Made by a program: the position numbers and the translations under genes. From JBNKVT01 sp050299335 (GTDB taxonomy: Bacteria > Pseudomonadota > Alphaproteobacteria > Rhodobacterales > Rhodobacteraceae), in NCBI GenBank assembly GCA_050299335.1, contig JBNKVT010000042.1:14901-78900 (forward strand): DNA of 64,000 nucleotides, read 5' to 3'. The notes below the pieces were generated by a model that was not told the DNA's origin, ran no database searches, and saw nothing but the letters and a program-made list of their open reading frames with translations. Of this stretch, positions 16,559 to 25,442 are shown in pieces. The stretch's first letter is position 1. Every line of letters begins with the position of its first letter.

Positions 16559-17374
16559 ATGAAAAGTCGTCTTGCCCCAACCCTGGCCATTGTGCTGGCC
16601 CTTGCCGCGCCCGCCTTGGGCGGCGAGGCCGGTAATCCGCTCGAGCCGAGCGCGACCTGGGACGATCTCGTCCATGATATCGTCGGCGACGCGCCGCTTC
16701 TGGATGGCGCGGTGCTGTTCGAGCTCGACGCGCCCACCCGCGCCCATGACGCCGCCACCGTGCCGATACGACTGACCCAGCGCGATACCGGCGCGGTCAT
16801 CGAACGGCTCACTCTCGTCGTCGACGAGAACCCCGCCCCGGTCGTCGCCGAATTCGAATTCGGCCCGCTCATGGGCGAGATCGACCTGGAGACCCGTGTC
16901 CGCGTCGACCGCTATTCAAATGTCCGCGCCATCGCCGAGACCGCCGACGGGCTCTACATGACCGGCCGCTTTGTCAAGGCTTCCGGCGGCTGCTCGGCCC
17001 CGGCGATGAAGGATGCTGCCGCGGCGCGCGCCGCCATGGGCGAGATGCGGCTCCGCGAATTCGGCACCGAGGCGCCGACCCAGTCCGGCCAGCGGCGCGA
17101 GGCGCAGATCATGATCCGGCATCCGAATTACTCGGGCCTCCAGCGCAACCAGATCACCCAGCTCTTCATCGCGGCGCATTTCATCCACAAGCTCGAGGTC
17201 TGGCAGGGCGACGATCTGCTCTTCCGCCTCTCGGGCGGCATTTCCATCTCCGAGGATCCCTCTTTCCGCTTCGCCTATACGGATAACGGCGCGGAAACCA
17301 TTCGGGTAAGGGCCACTGATACCGAGGGCCAAGCCTTCGAGAATACCTTCGCCAAGCAACGGTTCGAGGGCTGA
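16559..17374 (+). CDS. Quinoprotein dehydrogenase-associated SoxYZ-like carrier protein
   Basis: 271 residues from the ATG at 16559; signal peptide KSRLAPTLAIVLALAAPALG. The N-terminal half is SoxY-like (carrier Ig-like fold, VIERLTLVVDENPAPVVAEF) and ends in ASGGCSAP with Cys145 as the presumed carrier thiol. The C-terminal half is SoxZ-like: QIMIRHPNYSGLQRNQIT, HFIHKLEVWQGDDLLFRLSG and GISISEDPSFRF. So SoxY and SoxZ are fused, with the swinging-arm cysteine internal rather than C-terminal. Such fusions accompany PQQ methanol/ethanol-dehydrogenase-like systems. It is divergent from the MBL hydrolase (136 bp between); no PQQ dehydrogenase is in the window. An upstream TTG at 16508 is a weaker start. 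Confidence 0.85.
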   Translation: MKSRLAPTLAIVLALAAPALGGEAGNPLEPSATWDDLVHDIVGDAPLLDGAVLFELDAPTRAHDAATVPIRLTQRDTGAVIERLTLVVDENPAPVVAEFEFGPLMGEIDLETRVRVDRYSNVRAIAETADGLYMTGRFVKASGGCSAPAMKDAAAARAAMGEMRLREFGTEAPTQSGQRREAQIMIRHPNYSGLQRNQITQLFIAAHFIHKLEVWQGDDLLFRLSGGISISEDPSFRFAYTDNGAETIRVRATDTEGQAFENTFAKQRFEG

Positions 17375-17419
17375 CACACTCCACAGTCCTGCCCGGCTTT
17401 CTATTCGATTCGGCAACCA

Positions 17420-17465
17420 CCGAAATCTTCCGAAGATTTCGGCCGCTTTCTTTGAAAGAAAGCGG
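17420..17465 (+). repeat. Double-palindrome repeat family A, copy 2
   Basis: CCGAAATC...GATTTCGG (17420-17442) directly followed by CCGCTTTC...GAAAGCGG (17443-17465), 45 bp after the SoxYZ-like gene stop and in the convergent space with the DUF4240 gene. It could end transcription from both sides. Confidence 0.85.
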
Positions 17466-17558
17466 CTCTGGAGCGAGACTTCTCCCATGTTTTATAAATT
17501 AATTACAGTAAGTTAACAAAAACCTACCAAGTGAAGCCCGACTGGCCGGGCCATGCCG

Positions 17559-18656
17559 TTACTTGGCTATCGGAGGTGCCCAGCCGAAGCCGGGAATCGC
17601 TACTTCCACACCTAGCCGGGACAGGCATAGCGTTTCTCCTGCAGCGTGGAGCCTGACCCCCAGGCTGTCGCCGCTGCGACCGGTATCGCCGCCATGGAGG
17701 ATCAGGAACAGGCATTTCGGTGCGTTGCGGAATTCCAGCCGCACCGCGCCGCCATCGAGACGCGTGGCCGCGCTAATTGCAACCCGGCCATCGGGATCGG
17801 GTCCGAAGGCTGCCAGCGTGTCCTCTGCGATCTGCGCGTCGGTCCGGTCGTCGGCCCCGGCGGCAGCACGGAGCTCGGCGGGCAGGCTTTCGGGATCGCC
17901 CTTTTCGCAGACATAGCGGGCGGCGTGGCGAAAGCTGCCATCCGCAAGGGCAAGGGTCCAGGCGCGGGCGGTCAGGTCTTCCTTTCGAGGTTTCAGGCCG
18001 AGAAAGACCTGCTGAGGGATTGCGTCCAGACTGCTCAATTTCCGCCCGACCATCGCCTGAAGCCGCCGGTCGAATTTCCTGACATTCTCCTCAGTGAAGA
18101 GCGGCTGGCCGAGGGACCAGAGAGGCCGCCCGTTGGCATCGGTCGGTCCCATGATCTTGCGCTTCGGCTTCGGCACCTCGCGGCTGGCGAGCCTTGGATA
18201 GGCGTCGCGGACGGTGGCTTCGTCGAAAGGCGCGCCGATGGGTTCCGTCAGTTCGGACGGCAAAATGTCGATCTCCGCGCCGGTGAGGTCCATGTAGACC
18301 TCCTCGGCGACATAGCGGAAATCCTCGAAGCTGGCATCATGGGGAAGGGCCTCGTCCGCGAGGTCTTCGGGCCGGGCGAGGGCGGTCTCGTATACCCGCC
18401 GCCCGCGCGAGATCAGCCAGTCGCGGAAATAGTCGAAACCGTCATCCGAGCAGCCATCGTTGATGACATAGGCCGCCCCCCAGAGGTCCCAGCGGAAGGA
18501 GCGGTCAAGCAGCATGTCATAGGTGGCCCGGAAGGCGGTTATTTCGTCGGGCGGCAGGGTCTTGAGGATCTTTCCGAGGGATTTGGCCTGGATCTCCAGG
18601 TTGCTGGAGACCGTGCGGTCGATGATCGACCAGAAACTGTCTTCGGGCATGTGCAT
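17559..18656 (-). CDS. DUF4240 domain-containing protein
   Basis: 365 residues; start ATG 18656 follows GAGGAG. The first ~170 residues match the DUF4240 pattern: FWSIIDRTV, LPPDEITAFRATYDMLLDRS, WDLWGAAYVINDGCSDDGFD, YFRDWLISRGRRVYETAL and EDFRYVAEEVYMDLTG. The rest (KRKIMGPTDANGRPLWSLGQ, later a small beta-rich C-terminus) is not recognised. Proteins with this domain are uncharacterised and often sit near WGR or immunity-type proteins, but nothing of that kind is adjacent here. No signal peptide; cytosolic. Confidence 0.8.
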   Translation of the reverse strand: MHMPEDSFWSIIDRTVSSNLEIQAKSLGKILKTLPPDEITAFRATYDMLLDRSFRWDLWGAAYVINDGCSDDGFDYFRDWLISRGRRVYETALARPEDLADEALPHDASFEDFRYVAEEVYMDLTGAEIDILPSELTEPIGAPFDEATVRDAYPRLASREVPKPKRKIMGPTDANGRPLWSLGQPLFTEENVRKFDRRLQAMVGRKLSSLDAIPQQVFLGLKPRKEDLTARAWTLALADGSFRHAARYVCEKGDPESLPAELRAAAGADDRTDAQIAEDTLAAFGPDPDGRVAISAATRLDGGAVRLEFRNAPKCLFLILHGGDTGRSGDSLGVRLHAAGETLCLSRLGVEVAIPGFGWAPPIAK

Positions 18657-18764
18657 GGGGGTCTCCTCGTTCGCCCGGTGCTGCCGCTTGCTCGGGTCCG
18701 GTGGCCTGATCCGGCAAGGCCGAGACCCCGGGAGGTCGCGGCCCGACCCATCACTGCGTTGCGT

Positions 18765-20414
18765 CTACATGTTCCCGTAATTCGGCCCCTCGCCGCCCTG
18801 CGGGGTCTTCCAGGTGATGTTCTGGCTCGGGTCCTTGATGTCGCAGGTCTTGCAGTGGACGCAATTCTGGGCGTTGATCTGGAAGCGTTTCTGGCCGTCC
18901 TCTCCCGTCACCACCTCGTAGACTCCCGCCGGGCAATAGCGCTGGGCGGGCTCGTCGAAGCGGGGCAGGTTGATGTCGATGGGGATGTCGGGGTTTTCAA
19001 GGACGAGGTGGCTCGGCTGGTCTTCGGCGTGGTTGGTGGCCGAGAAGGCCACGTTGGTCAGGCGGTCGAAGCTGAGGATGCCGTCGGGTTTGGGGTAGGC
19101 GATGGGTTCGAAATCGGCGGCGCGACCGGTGGCCTCGGCGTCGGTCTTGAGGTGTTTCATCGATCCGAAAGGGTGGAGGCCGGTGAGCGTTGCCACCCAC
19201 ATGTCAAATCCGCCGCCGAAGAGCGAAGCCAGCGTGCCGTAGCGGGACCAGAGTGGTTTGACGTTCCTGACCTTGTCGAGGTCCTTGCCGATGGGGCCGG
19301 TGCGGATGGCGGTCTCGTAGGCGGTTAGTTCGCCCTCGTCGCCGGACTTCAGCGCCGCGACGGCGGCCTCGGCGGCCGCGATGCCCGAGAGCATGGCGTT
19401 GTGGTTGCCCTTGATGCGCGGCAGGTTGACCATCCCGGCTGAACAGCCCAGCAGCACCCCGCCGGGGAAGGTGAGTTTCGGCATCGACTGCAACCCGCCC
19501 TCGGTAATGGCGCGGGCCCCGTAGGCAACGCGCTTGCCGCCCTCAAGCACCGCGGCGATGGCCGGGTGGTGCTTGAGGCGTTGGAACTCCATGTAGGGGA
19601 AAAGATGCGGGTTCCGGTAGTTTAGGTGGGTGACGAAGCCGAGATAGACCTGGTTGTTCTCGGCATGATACATGAAGCCGCCGCCGCCCGCATTCCGCCC
19701 CAGTGGCCAGCCCATCGTATGGGTGACCTGGCCCGGTTTGTGGTTCTCGGGGCGAACCTCCCAGATTTCCTTCATGCCGAGCCCGAATTTCTGCGGCTCC
19801 CGCCCGTCTCCCAGGCTGAAGCGTTCGATGACCTGTTTCGACAGCGAGCCACGAACCCCTTCGGCGAGGAAGACGTAGCGCCCGTGGAGTTCCATACCGG
19901 GTTCGTAGCTGGCGCCCTTGGTGCCGTCGGCCTCTATGCCGAATTCGCCGGCGACGACGCCCGTGACCCTGCCGGTCTCTGACATGACCAGTTCCGAGCA
20001 GGCCATGCCAGGGAAGATCTCGACCTCCAGCGTCTCGGCCTGTTCGGCGAGCCAGCGGCAGATATTGCCCATCGAGACGATATAGTTGCCGTGGTTGTTC
20101 ATCAGGGGCGGCATGGGCCAGTTGGGGATCTTCAAATGCCCCGCCGGGCCGAGCATCAGGAAGCGGTCGGAAGTGACCTCGGGGCCGACGGGGGCCCCCT
20201 TGTCGCGCCAATCCGGGATCAGGGCGTCAAGGCCGCACGGATCGAGGACCGCGCCCGAGAGGATATGCGCCCCGACCTCGGAGCCCTTTTCGAGCACCAC
20301 GACCGTCAGGTCGGGATCGAGCTGTTTCAGGCGGATGGCAGCCGACAGTCCCGAGGGACCTGCCCCGACGATGACCACGTCATATTCCATCGATTCGCGT
20401 TCCGGCTGGGACAT
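18765..20414 (-). CDS. Electron transfer flavoprotein-ubiquinone oxidoreductase
   Basis: 549 residues. FAD site YDVVIVGAGPSGLSAAIRLK at the start, then GAHILSGAVLDPCGLDALIP, SMGNICRWLAEQAE, GSLSKQVIERF, the membrane/ubiquinone part GWPLGRNAGGGGFMYHAENN and LGCSAGMVNLPRIKGNHNAM. The C-terminal 4Fe-4S ferredoxin-like domain has PAGVYEV, then NCVHCKTCDIKDP. The enzyme passes electrons from reduced ETF (acyl-CoA and amino acid dehydrogenases) to ubiquinone at the inner membrane. Full length. Start ATG at 20414 with a GGAGAGGGGAAGG ribosome site. Its ETF partners are not in the window. Confidence 0.95.
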   Translation of the reverse strand: MSQPERESMEYDVVIVGAGPSGLSAAIRLKQLDPDLTVVVLEKGSEVGAHILSGAVLDPCGLDALIPDWRDKGAPVGPEVTSDRFLMLGPAGHLKIPNWPMPPLMNNHGNYIVSMGNICRWLAEQAETLEVEIFPGMACSELVMSETGRVTGVVAGEFGIEADGTKGASYEPGMELHGRYVFLAEGVRGSLSKQVIERFSLGDGREPQKFGLGMKEIWEVRPENHKPGQVTHTMGWPLGRNAGGGGFMYHAENNQVYLGFVTHLNYRNPHLFPYMEFQRLKHHPAIAAVLEGGKRVAYGARAITEGGLQSMPKLTFPGGVLLGCSAGMVNLPRIKGNHNAMLSGIAAAEAAVAALKSGDEGELTAYETAIRTGPIGKDLDKVRNVKPLWSRYGTLASLFGGGFDMWVATLTGLHPFGSMKHLKTDAEATGRAADFEPIAYPKPDGILSFDRLTNVAFSATNHAEDQPSHLVLENPDIPIDINLPRFDEPAQRYCPAGVYEVVTGEDGQKRFQINAQNCVHCKTCDIKDPSQNITWKTPQGGEGPNYGNM

Positions 20415-20768
20415 GAAGCCTTCCCCTCTCCTGGCTGTAACCCCCGATCCCTATCCCAGCCACAAAGGCTGGGTCAATCGTGACGCGGCGTTTGACGCCT
20501 ATGGCTCGACCGGAGCTCGACCGGGGCTAATCCGGGGCTAATCCGGGGCCAAACCGGGGCTGAGCCGGAGCGGAGCTGGGGCGGAAGCGTGAAGGCAGAG
20601 CGGCCGGGCGGTGTTGTGCCGCGCGGGACGGGCCGTCGAAAAAGAGGCTTGCTCCCTGTGCACGGTCCCGGCATGGATAGAGGAAGACCGGCGCTGCTCC
20701 AGCGGGAGAAGCGCGAGAGGTCAGGACGAGGCAGCACCGGACAGGATGTCCGGGGACGGGAGAGACCA
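20415..20768. other. Divergent intergenic region with short tandem repeats
   Basis: 354 bp between ETF-QO and greA with no supportable gene. At about 20518-20584 an ~11-bp unit repeats imperfectly about six times (variants of accggggctaat). The promoters of both divergent genes must lie here or close by; none was fixed by eye. Confidence 0.5.
20518..20584 (+). repeat. Imperfect ~11-bp tandem repeat
   Basis: Consecutive units gaccggggcta, atccggggcta, atccggggcca, aaccggggctg, agccggagcgg, agctggggcgg. The first four are nearly identical; the last two are decayed. Located about 185 bp upstream of greA. Confidence 0.7.
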
Positions 20769-21239
20769 GTGGAAAAGATCCCGCTGACCGCGAAGGGCTT
20801 TGCCAAGCTCGACGCCGAACTGAAGGAGCTGAAGACCAAGGCGCGGCCGAAGGTGATCGCGGCGATTGCCGAGGCGCGCGAGCATGGCGACCTGTCCGAG
20901 AATGCCGAATACCACGCCGCCCGCGAGCAGCAGAGCCATATCGAGGGCCGGATCAAGGAACTGGAAGGCATCATCGGACGCGCCGACGTGATCGACGTGT
21001 CGCGGATGTCGGGCCCGGTGAAATTCGGCGCGACGGTGCAGATCGTCGACGAGGACACGGACGAGGAAAAGACCTATCAGATCGTCGGCGAGGCGGAGGC
21101 GAATATCGAGAACGGGCTTCTCAACATGAAATCGCCGCTGGCCCGCGCGCTGATCGGCAAGGAGGTCGGGGACAGTGTCGAGGTGCGCACACCGGGCGGG
21201 GTGAAGGATTACGAGATCCTCGGTATCCGGTATGTGTGA
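20769..21239 (+). CDS. greA: Transcription elongation factor GreA
   Basis: 156 residues from a GTG at 20769 (CGGGAGAG upstream), giving the expected start EKIPLTAKGFAKLDAEL. The N-terminal coiled coil includes the acidic tip stretch AIAEAREHGDLSENAEYHAA; the C-terminal FKBP-like domain has MSGPVKFGATVQIVDEDT, SPLARALIGKEVGDSVEV and ending YEILGIRYV. GreA binds backtracked RNA polymerase and stimulates cleavage of the transcript 3' end. The open frame continues upstream to 20589, but that part is an Arg-rich, unconserved lead, so the GTG is preferred. Confidence 0.94.
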   Translation: MEKIPLTAKGFAKLDAELKELKTKARPKVIAAIAEAREHGDLSENAEYHAAREQQSHIEGRIKELEGIIGRADVIDVSRMSGPVKFGATVQIVDEDTDEEKTYQIVGEAEANIENGLLNMKSPLARALIGKEVGDSVEVRTPGGVKDYEILGIRYV

Positions 21240-21309
21240 GGCAAGGTTGCCGCGCTGGGGCTGCTGAGTGGCCCCGGTTCTCATTGGGGGTGATGCAGGT
21301 GGGCAGGGC

Positions 21310-22335
21310 GTGAGCGAAGCGTCGGAAGCCGGGACCGGCCGCTGGGGGCGGCTGACGGAGAGCCGTACTCTGCCGCTGGCACTGTCCGGGCTCTGGGTGC
21401 TGGTGAGCCTTGCCTATGCCGTCGGCTACCTGATGACCGATGACCGCCCGACGCTCGGTTTCGGACAGATCGTGATGGCGATCCTGGCCCTCGCCCTGCC
21501 GCTTCTGCTGATCTGGGGCAGCCATCTGCTGATCGGGACGGTGGCTGCCGAGCGGCGGAAGGCGGACCGGCTGGAAGAGGGGATGGAGATCCTCTATGCC
21601 GAGTTGCAGGAGGTGAAGGCGGCCCTGGCGGGGTTGCCCGAGGCCGCGCCGGTGATTGCAGCACCGCCGCCGCGGGAGCCGGTTGAGGTTGCGGGGCTCG
21701 CTCGGCTGGTGGAACAGATCGATGCGTTGAACGCGATGCTTGCGGAGGTGCAGGCGCCTTCCGCGCCGGACCCTGGCCAGCAGGCGCGGGCATCGGGAAA
21801 GCGGAAGGCGTCAGAGGACGCTCAGCCGCTTCTGCCGATGGAGGCACCGGGGGACGGGGATGCTCTGACGCGGAGCGAGCTGATCGCCGCATTGAACTTT
21901 CCCCAGGATGCCAAGGACCGGGCGGGTTTCGCGATCCTGAAAAAGGCGCGGGCGACGCGGGAGGTGGCACAGGTGCTGCAGGCGGCTGAGGATATCCTGA
22001 CGCTCCTGTCGCTGCGGGGCGTCTATATGGACGATCTCGCCTATGGCTCGGTACCGGTGAAGGAATGGCGGAGCTTCGCCCGGGGGGAACGCGGGGCGAA
22101 GGTCTCGGGCATGGCCTCGATCCTCGACGAACGGGCGGTGGGAATCGCGCGCGAGACGGTGCGCACGGACCCGGTGTTCCGCGACACATCGCTGCATTTC
22201 CAGCGGCGGTTCGATGCGACGCTGGTGGCATTCTGCGAGCGGGCCAGCGATGCGGAGCTGGCGGCCCTGGCCAACACGCGGACAGCGCGGGCCTTTGTGC
22301 TCCTGTCGGCGGTGAGTGGGGCGATTGGCGAGTAG
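21310..22335 (+). CDS. Membrane-anchored coiled-coil protein of unknown function
   Basis: About 341 residues from a GTG at 21310 (a GTG at 21268 adds 14 residues; both sites are mediocre). Two N-terminal membrane segments (TLPLALSGLWVLVSLAYAVG; IVMAILALALPLLLIWGSHL), then a short coiled coil (AERRKADRLEEGMEILYAEL), a Pro/Ala-rich linker, and a conserved-looking cytosolic helical domain, LTRSELIAALNFPQDAKDRA, LQAAEDILTLLSLRGVYMDD and VFRDTSLHFQRRFDATLVAF. Similar proteins occur widely in Rhodobacterales as hypothetical proteins. Lies 70 bp after greA on the same strand. Confidence 0.75.
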   Translation: MSEASEAGTGRWGRLTESRTLPLALSGLWVLVSLAYAVGYLMTDDRPTLGFGQIVMAILALALPLLLIWGSHLLIGTVAAERRKADRLEEGMEILYAELQEVKAALAGLPEAAPVIAAPPPREPVEVAGLARLVEQIDALNAMLAEVQAPSAPDPGQQARASGKRKASEDAQPLLPMEAPGDGDALTRSELIAALNFPQDAKDRAGFAILKKARATREVAQVLQAAEDILTLLSLRGVYMDDLAYGSVPVKEWRSFARGERGAKVSGMASILDERAVGIARETVRTDPVFRDTSLHFQRRFDATLVAFCERASDAELAALANTRTARAFVLLSAVSGAIGE

Positions 22336-22391
22336 GGGGCTTTGACCCGGCGGTTTCGCCCCGTTATCGCAGGCCGATCCGGCGGGCGACC

Positions 22392-23567
22392 TCACTCAAG
22401 CACGCGCAGACCGGTCCAGCTGCGTTTGAGGGCGAGGCAGAAGGCGAGGCCGAGGGCGGACATGGTGGTGCCGAGGATATAGGTGCCGCCGCCGAACGTC
22501 GGATAGAGGACCGAGGCGATGGCCATGGCGATGGCCATGAGGATGCCGTTGAGGAATCCGGAGAAGAGACCCTGGGCCGAGGCGTTGTAGCGGTCCGGGA
22601 CGGCCGCCGCGATGAAGGCGATGGCGCCGAGATGGCCGGCGGCGAAGGTAAGCGCATGGAGGATCTGCAAGGGGAACAGCGCCCAGAGGCCGGGGTCGGC
22701 CATCATGGCGGTCCAGCGGAGGACGCCTGCTCCTGCCGACAGGGCGATGGCGCCGACGGGGCCGAGCCAGGTGACGATGCGGGCGCCGATGAGGAGCATG
22801 AAGGCGATTTCCATGGCCACCGAGAAGGCCCAGAGGAGGCCGATATTGCCTTCCGAGATGCCCAGGTCGCGCCAGTGGAGCGAGCCGTAGACATAGTAGA
22901 CAGCGTGGCTGGACTGGGAGAACGAGATGGCGAAGGTGAAGAGGGCGAAGGTCGGGGTGAGCATCAGTTTGGTGATGTCGGAAAGGCGGGGGGGCGTGGT
23001 CTCGACATGGCCGCCGCCGGGGTGTTTGAGGGCAAGGAGCGCCGTGGCGGCCAGCGCCAGGGCGATCCACCAGACGAGGAAGCCGGCGCCGAACCAGCCG
23101 ATGAGGATGCCGCCGAGGATGTTGGCGGCGAGGAAGGACAGGGTGCCCGCCCCGCGCGACTGGGCGTAGTCGAAGCCGAAGCGACGGGAGGCGGCGGAGC
23201 CCAGCGCCTCGCCGATGGGCATGGAGCCTGCGAGGACCGCGCCGGTGGCGAGGGTGGCGAGGAGGAGGAGGGCTTTCGACTCGATCCAGATATGGGCGAG
23301 GAAGAGCACGGTGCCGGCGAGGCAGGTGATGGCGAGGACCTTGCGCCGGGCGTCGAGGCGGTCGGCGAGGACTGGGATGCCGACGCCGGCGACCACGCGG
23401 ATACCGATGCCCAGCGCGGTGAAGAGGCCGATATCGGTCTCGCTGAGCCCCCAGTCTTCGAGCCAGATCGGCCAGTAGGGCAGATGGGCGCCCATGGCGG
23501 CGAAAAGGGCGAGGTAGAATATGGTTGTGTGCAGGCCTTCCCGGGCGAGAAGGGCGGGTCGGGTCAC
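22392..23567 (-). CDS. MFS transporter (MFS_1-like / PPP family)
   Basis: 391 residues with twelve hydrophobic segments. YLALFAAMGAHLPYWPIWL, ADRLDARRKVLAITCLAG, GSMPIGEALGSAASRR and AQSRGAGTLSFLAANILGG resemble the nucleoside/3-phenylpropionate branch of the major facilitator superfamily. Substrate unknown. Its first codon overlaps the stop of moeA by 4 bp, making it the last gene of the molybdenum-cofactor operon, which raises the possibility of a substrate linked to that pathway or to a molybdoenzyme. Confidence 0.85.
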   Translation of the reverse strand: MTRPALLAREGLHTTIFYLALFAAMGAHLPYWPIWLEDWGLSETDIGLFTALGIGIRVVAGVGIPVLADRLDARRKVLAITCLAGTVLFLAHIWIESKALLLLATLATGAVLAGSMPIGEALGSAASRRFGFDYAQSRGAGTLSFLAANILGGILIGWFGAGFLVWWIALALAATALLALKHPGGGHVETTPPRLSDITKLMLTPTFALFTFAISFSQSSHAVYYVYGSLHWRDLGISEGNIGLLWAFSVAMEIAFMLLIGARIVTWLGPVGAIALSAGAGVLRWTAMMADPGLWALFPLQILHALTFAAGHLGAIAFIAAAVPDRYNASAQGLFSGFLNGILMAIAMAIASVLYPTFGGGTYILGTTMSALGLAFCLALKRSWTGLRVLE

Positions 23568-24820
23568 AGGCCGAACTCGGAATAGGGCAGGTAGCGGACC
23601 GGGGTGCCCTGGGTGATCTCGGCGGCTTCGTCGGGAAGCTCGACGAGGCCGGTGGCCCAGGAGAGGCCGGAGATGCGGCCGGAGCCTTCGGATTTGAACA
23701 CCTCGGCGTGGCCGTCGGGGGTGAGGCGGGCGCGGAGGTATTCGCGTCGGCCGGGTTTCTTGGATTTCGTGAAGGCGGCTGGGAGGGTGTAGGCGGCGGG
23801 GGTGTGCCAGTCTTCTCCGGCGAGGACGCGGAGGGCGGGGCGGGCGAAGATCAGGGTGCAGACGAAGGCGGCGACGGGGTTGCCGGGGAGGCCGAAGACG
23901 GGGGTGCCTTTCCAGGTGCCGAGTGCGAGGGGGCGGCCGGGCTTGACGGCGATGCGCCAGTTCTGGACGTGGCCTTCGGCTTTGAGGATGGCGGACATGT
24001 GGTCCTCGTCGCCTGCCGAGGCACCGCCGGAGGTGAGGATGGCGTCGGCCTCTGCGCCCCTGTCGAGGGCGGTGCGGACGGCCTCGCGTGTGTCGGCGGC
24101 GCGGCCGAGGTCGACGGGCTCCATGCCCCAGCGGCGGAGGAGGTCGAGAAGCATGGGGCGGTTGGCGTCGTAGATCTGGTGGGGGGCGGCTTGCTGGCCG
24201 GGTTCGATGATTTCGTCGCCGGTGGACAGGACGGCGACTTTCAGGGGTTTGCGCACCGAGACGGTGTCGAGGCCCAGAGCGGTCAGAAGGGCGAGGTCCT
24301 GGGGGCGGAGTCTGTGGCCGGATGTGAGGGCGGTGGCGCCGGTCTTGAGGTCCTCGCCTGCCTTGCGGGTGTTTGCGCCGGGTTTGAGGCCGGATCGGAA
24401 GGTGATGCGGGTGGAAGTCGCCTCGACGTCTTCTTCGAGGACCACGGTATCGACGCCATCGGGCAGCATTGCGCCGGTGAGGATGCGGATGGCCTGGCCT
24501 TCAGGGACCTTGCCGGTGAAGGGGACACCGGCGGCGGCGCGGCCAAGGCAGAGGGGGAGGTCGTGGCTGTCTTGGGTGCTGAGGGAGGCGAATGCGAAGC
24601 CGTAGCCGTCCACGGCGGAATTGGCGTAGGGCGGGTTCGCGCGCCGGGCGATGGCGTCGGCGGCGAGAATGCGGCCTCCGGCGGTGGAGACAGGACAGGT
24701 TTCGGTGCTGGTGACGGGATGGACGGCTTGCCGGAGGCGGGAGAGGGCCTCGTCCACGGGGGTCCAGTCCACGCCGGGGGGCAGGGCGAAGCAGTCGTTG
24801 CGGAGTTTGGGGGCGGTCAT
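23564..24820 (-). CDS. moeA: Molybdopterin molybdenumtransferase
   Basis: 418 residues from the ATG at 24820 (MTAPKLRNDCFALPPGVDW); the open frame upstream of it is not coding-like. Domain landmarks: RANPPYANSAVDGYGFAFAS, GAMLPDGVDTVVLEEDV, VAVLSTGDEIIEPGQ, IYDANRPMLLDLLRRWGMEP, ILTSGGASAGDEDHM, PVFGLPGNPVAAFVC and the C-terminal beta-barrel. MoeA inserts molybdate into adenylylated molybdopterin. Sits between mobB (127 bp upstream) and the MFS gene. Confidence 0.94.
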   Translation of the reverse strand: MTAPKLRNDCFALPPGVDWTPVDEALSRLRQAVHPVTSTETCPVSTAGGRILAADAIARRANPPYANSAVDGYGFAFASLSTQDSHDLPLCLGRAAAGVPFTGKVPEGQAIRILTGAMLPDGVDTVVLEEDVEATSTRITFRSGLKPGANTRKAGEDLKTGATALTSGHRLRPQDLALLTALGLDTVSVRKPLKVAVLSTGDEIIEPGQQAAPHQIYDANRPMLLDLLRRWGMEPVDLGRAADTREAVRTALDRGAEADAILTSGGASAGDEDHMSAILKAEGHVQNWRIAVKPGRPLALGTWKGTPVFGLPGNPVAAFVCTLIFARPALRVLAGEDWHTPAAYTLPAAFTKSKKPGRREYLRARLTPDGHAEVFKSEGSGRISGLSWATGLVELPDEAAEITQGTPVRYLPYSEFGL

Positions 24821-24947
24821 GGCAGGCAGTTCCGGTGCGAGGGGCCGGAATGGGGCGTCTGTGCTGAAGCTCCGCGAAGCCTCCCCCCTGCCCCCCCTCC
24901 CAGGGGGAGGGGGGGAATGCTGCAGGAACGGATGGGGGCGGTGGTGG

Positions 24948-25442
24948 TCATATTCCCAGCTCCGCGGCGATGAAATCGGCGATCGCGGCAATATCGTCGG
25001 GGTCGAAGACCAGCAGCTTAAGATCGTGACCGCCCGGATCGCCGGCGATTGCGCGGACGGTGTCGGACGTGAGGGCGATGGGCTCAATTCCGGCGCGGTC
25101 CCGGTAGACCTCGATCTTGGGATGGGGCCCTTGCTTATAGCCCTCGACGATGACCAGATCAACCGGGGAGAGGCGGGCGAGCATTTCGACGAGGTCGGGC
25201 TCGGCCTCCTCGCGCAGCTCGTGCATCAGGGCCCAGCGGCGGCGCGACGCGAGCAGGACCTCGGTCGCGCCGGCCTCGCGGTGGCGGTGGCTGTCGCGGC
25301 CCTGCTGGTCGATGTCGAAGGCGTGATGGGCGTGTTTGACGGTGGAAACGCGAAGGCCGCGGGCGCAGAACTCAGCTACCAGCCGCTCGACCAGGGTGGT
25401 CTTGCCCATGTTCTTCCAGCCGGTGACACCATAGACCTTCAC
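24948..25442 (-). CDS. mobB: Molybdopterin-guanine dinucleotide biosynthesis GTP-binding protein
   Basis: 164 residues. Start is the GTG at 25442, whose last two bases are shared with the mobA stop (GTGA overlap). P-loop GVTGWKNMGKTTLVERLVAE, then VSTVKHAHHAFDIDQQGRDS, HREAGATEVLLAS, DLVIVEGYKQGPHPKIEVYR and a C-terminal VFDPDDIAAIADFI. MobB assists MobA in converting Mo-molybdopterin to the guanine dinucleotide form used by formate dehydrogenase-type enzymes. Confidence 0.92.
   Translation of the reverse strand: MKVYGVTGWKNMGKTTLVERLVAEFCARGLRVSTVKHAHHAFDIDQQGRDSHRHREAGATEVLLASRRRWALMHELREEAEPDLVEMLARLSPVDLVIVEGYKQGPHPKIEVYRDRAGIEPIALTSDTVRAIAGDPGGHDLKLLVFDPDDIAAIADFIAAELGI

Noticed and set aside
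22065..23585. 506-codon plus-strand ORF opposite the MFS transporter, and similar long antisense ORFs opposite moeA, ETF-QO, clpB and the M32 peptidase
   Set aside because: Glu/Gly- or Arg-rich shadows typical of the antisense frame of high-GC genes; the opposite strand encodes clear conserved proteins.
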